Of a stretch of 64,000 nucleotides of DNA, positions 61,415-64,000 are shown piece after piece. Position numbers and translations under genes: made by a program. The notes beneath the pieces are model-generated. The model ran no database searches, had not been told where the DNA came from, and was given only the letters and a program-made list of their open reading frames with translations. Origin of the DNA: Clostridiales bacterium. GTDB taxonomy: Bacteria > Bacillota > Clostridia > Peptostreptococcales > Anaerovoracaceae. Within the stretch, counting starts at the first letter, position 1, and every line of letters starts with the position of its first letter. The stretch lies in NCBI GenBank assembly GCA_015058275.1, contig SVCQ01000001.1, forward strand, positions 62,001-126,000, given 5' to 3'.

Positions 61415-62606
61415 TCGTCATCAATACTACCGTCTCAACATGCTTGGTCATCGGGAAATTGTCGTATGATCTGATCTGTCTGATCTCGTATCCGCCTGCG
61501 CGGAAGCTGTCAAGATTGATGCAGAGAGTCTTAGGGTTGCAGGAGACATATACGATCTCGTCTATGCCGTATCTGCACAGCATGGCGACCGCCTTGTCGT
61601 GTATGCCAACGCGCGGCGGATCGACTACTATAACGTCCGGCTTCTCCGGTATCTCATCGAGCTTCTCCTTAACGTCACCGCAGATATAGTGGCAGTTCGT
61701 TATCCCGTTCAGTTCGGTATTGGCTCTGGCGGCGGTGATCGAATCCTCAACTATATCGATGCCGTAGACAGCCTTAGCCTTTGACGCCATCAGCTGGGAT
61801 ATCGTACCCGTACCGCAATATAGGTCATACACCGTTTTACCACTCACGTCAGGCACCACCTCAAGCACATCCTTGTACAGCCTCTCGACCGCATCGATAT
61901 TGGTCTGAAAGAATGCGAACGCATTGACCTTGAACTTCAGCCCGAGTATCTCCTCGTTGTAATAGTCCCTTCCATATAGGGTCTTATGTGATTCGTCAAT
62001 GACAGCATCGGCCACGCGGTCATTGAAGGTGCGCATTATACCTACGATCTCCATCTGAGTGTCTAGTCCCAGCATCGCATCCCTGAAGCCCTCTTCATCA
62101 AATGTACCGGAGAGCTCTCCGTCACTGGCTGTAACTATATTGATCAGGATCTCATTTGTCCTGACGCCGCATCTTACGACCAAATTGCGCAGTATCCCCT
62201 CGTGAGTCTTGCGGTGATACGGCCTGTAGCCCTTATCTCTGCAAAAATCCAGAGCAGCCCTCAGGACCTTGTTGAAGTCAGGAGGTACCAGCTGGCATTC
62301 ATCTGTAGTCATGATGGACATCCAGCGCCCTCTGTAATGCATGCCAAGCTCGAGCTCGCCGCCCTTCTCGAGATCACCGAAGGTATACTCCATTTTGTTC
62401 CTGTATCTGCCTGTACAGATCGCAGGCTCCATCCCGAGATATATAGACTCGTCTATATCATGAGCATCGAGCAGCTTCCTGACAGACTTGTCCTTGGAGG
62501 CAAGCTGTTTGTCATAGCTGACTCCCTGATAAATACAGCCGCCGCAGTGCTCGGCATGCGGGCATATCTGATCTGTGTATTTTGTTATTGTCTTCTCTAT
62601 ATCCAT
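61398..62606 (-). CDS. rlmD: 23S rRNA (uracil-5-)-methyltransferase RlmD-like
   Basis: 403 residues of the TrmA/RlmCD family. CPHAEHCGGC near residue 12 fits the Cys cluster for 4Fe-4S; there is little of the N-terminal TRAM domain usual in longer relatives. SAM motif VYDLYCGTGTISQLMA near 260, DPPRVGIHDKA near 325, and the nucleophile Cys in VYVSCNPKTL. The ATG lies 1 nt after the tgt stop, so it is tightly coupled; the frame opens earlier inside tgt, but MDIEKTITKYTDQIC matches family starts. The exact uridine target is not certain. Confidence 0.88.
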   Translation of the reverse strand: MDIEKTITKYTDQICPHAEHCGGCIYQGVSYDKQLASKDKSVRKLLDAHDIDESIYLGMEPAICTGRYRNKMEYTFGDLEKGGELELGMHYRGRWMSIMTTDECQLVPPDFNKVLRAALDFCRDKGYRPYHRKTHEGILRNLVVRCGVRTNEILINIVTASDGELSGTFDEEGFRDAMLGLDTQMEIVGIMRTFNDRVADAVIDESHKTLYGRDYYNEEILGLKFKVNAFAFFQTNIDAVERLYKDVLEVVPDVSGKTVYDLYCGTGTISQLMASKAKAVYGIDIVEDSITAARANTELNGITNCHYICGDVKEKLDEIPEKPDVIVVDPPRVGIHDKAVAMLCRYGIDEIVYVSCNPKTLCINLDSFRAGGYEIRQIRSYDNFPMTKHVETVVLMTNENNE

Positions 62607-62607
62607 C

Positions 62608-64000
<1,393 letters not shown>

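Overview
The window reads as a chromosomal segment of a low-to-mid GC Gram-positive anaerobe of the class Clostridia. Gene orders typical of Firmicutes support this: alaS-ireB-ruvX, rplU-rpmA-obg, rimO-pgsA-cinA-recA and rpmB-yloU-recG-rsmD-coaD. IreB, a Spo0A-type effector domain, zinc-type L28 and L32, strong AGGAGG ribosome sites and a Bacillus-type SOS box over recA agree with it. A family such as Anaerovoracaceae (Mogibacterium relatives) is possible, but that is inference. There is no rRNA, IS element, CRISPR array or prophage; one tRNA gene (Pro, CGG) is present.

Layout. 1-595 has no convincing gene but several hairpins. 596-1817: bioY and a 3D-domain lipoprotein, leftward. 2022-5918: an uncharacterised leftward cluster (DUF2798-like membrane protein, Cys-rich flavoprotein, EthD-like barrel, LVIVD beta-propeller), preceded by a LysR gene translationally coupled to ruvX. 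6972-28260: mostly leftward housekeeping blocks: alaS/ireB/ruvX; DUF896; comEA with a stand-alone Spo0A-type DNA-binding protein; L21/L27/Obg; recA under an SOS promoter; cinA, pgsA, rimO and ftsK; L32; tmcAL, coaD, rsmD, recG, yloU and L28. 28481-36477, rightward: a membrane-anchored M20-like protein that has probably lost catalysis, a class A PBP with a cytoplasmic tail of about 450 residues, an SNF-type Na+ symporter and MgtC. 36593-52498, leftward: a single gene for an adhesin or pilin-like surface protein of about 5,300 residues, built from roughly 30 isopeptide-type Ig-like repeats. 52695-58147: an EAL c-di-GMP phosphodiesterase, an aldehyde dehydrogenase, a YgjV-GNAT fusion and a dicarboxylate symporter with an N-terminal kinase-ATPase-like domain. 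58268-64000, leftward: queA-tgt-rlmD continuing into a three-gene set of acyl-AMP ligase, stand-alone condensation enzyme and acyl carrier protein.

The two best candidates for undescribed biology are the split ligase / condensation / carrier-protein set at 58268-61414, which predicts an acyl-amide or acyl-ester small molecule, and the flavoprotein / EthD-like / LVIVD cluster at 2022-5918. The giant repeat protein, the solitary Spo0A effector domain beside comEA and the ATPase-like symporter fusion are also notable. All functions are read from motifs and gene order; no database search was run.
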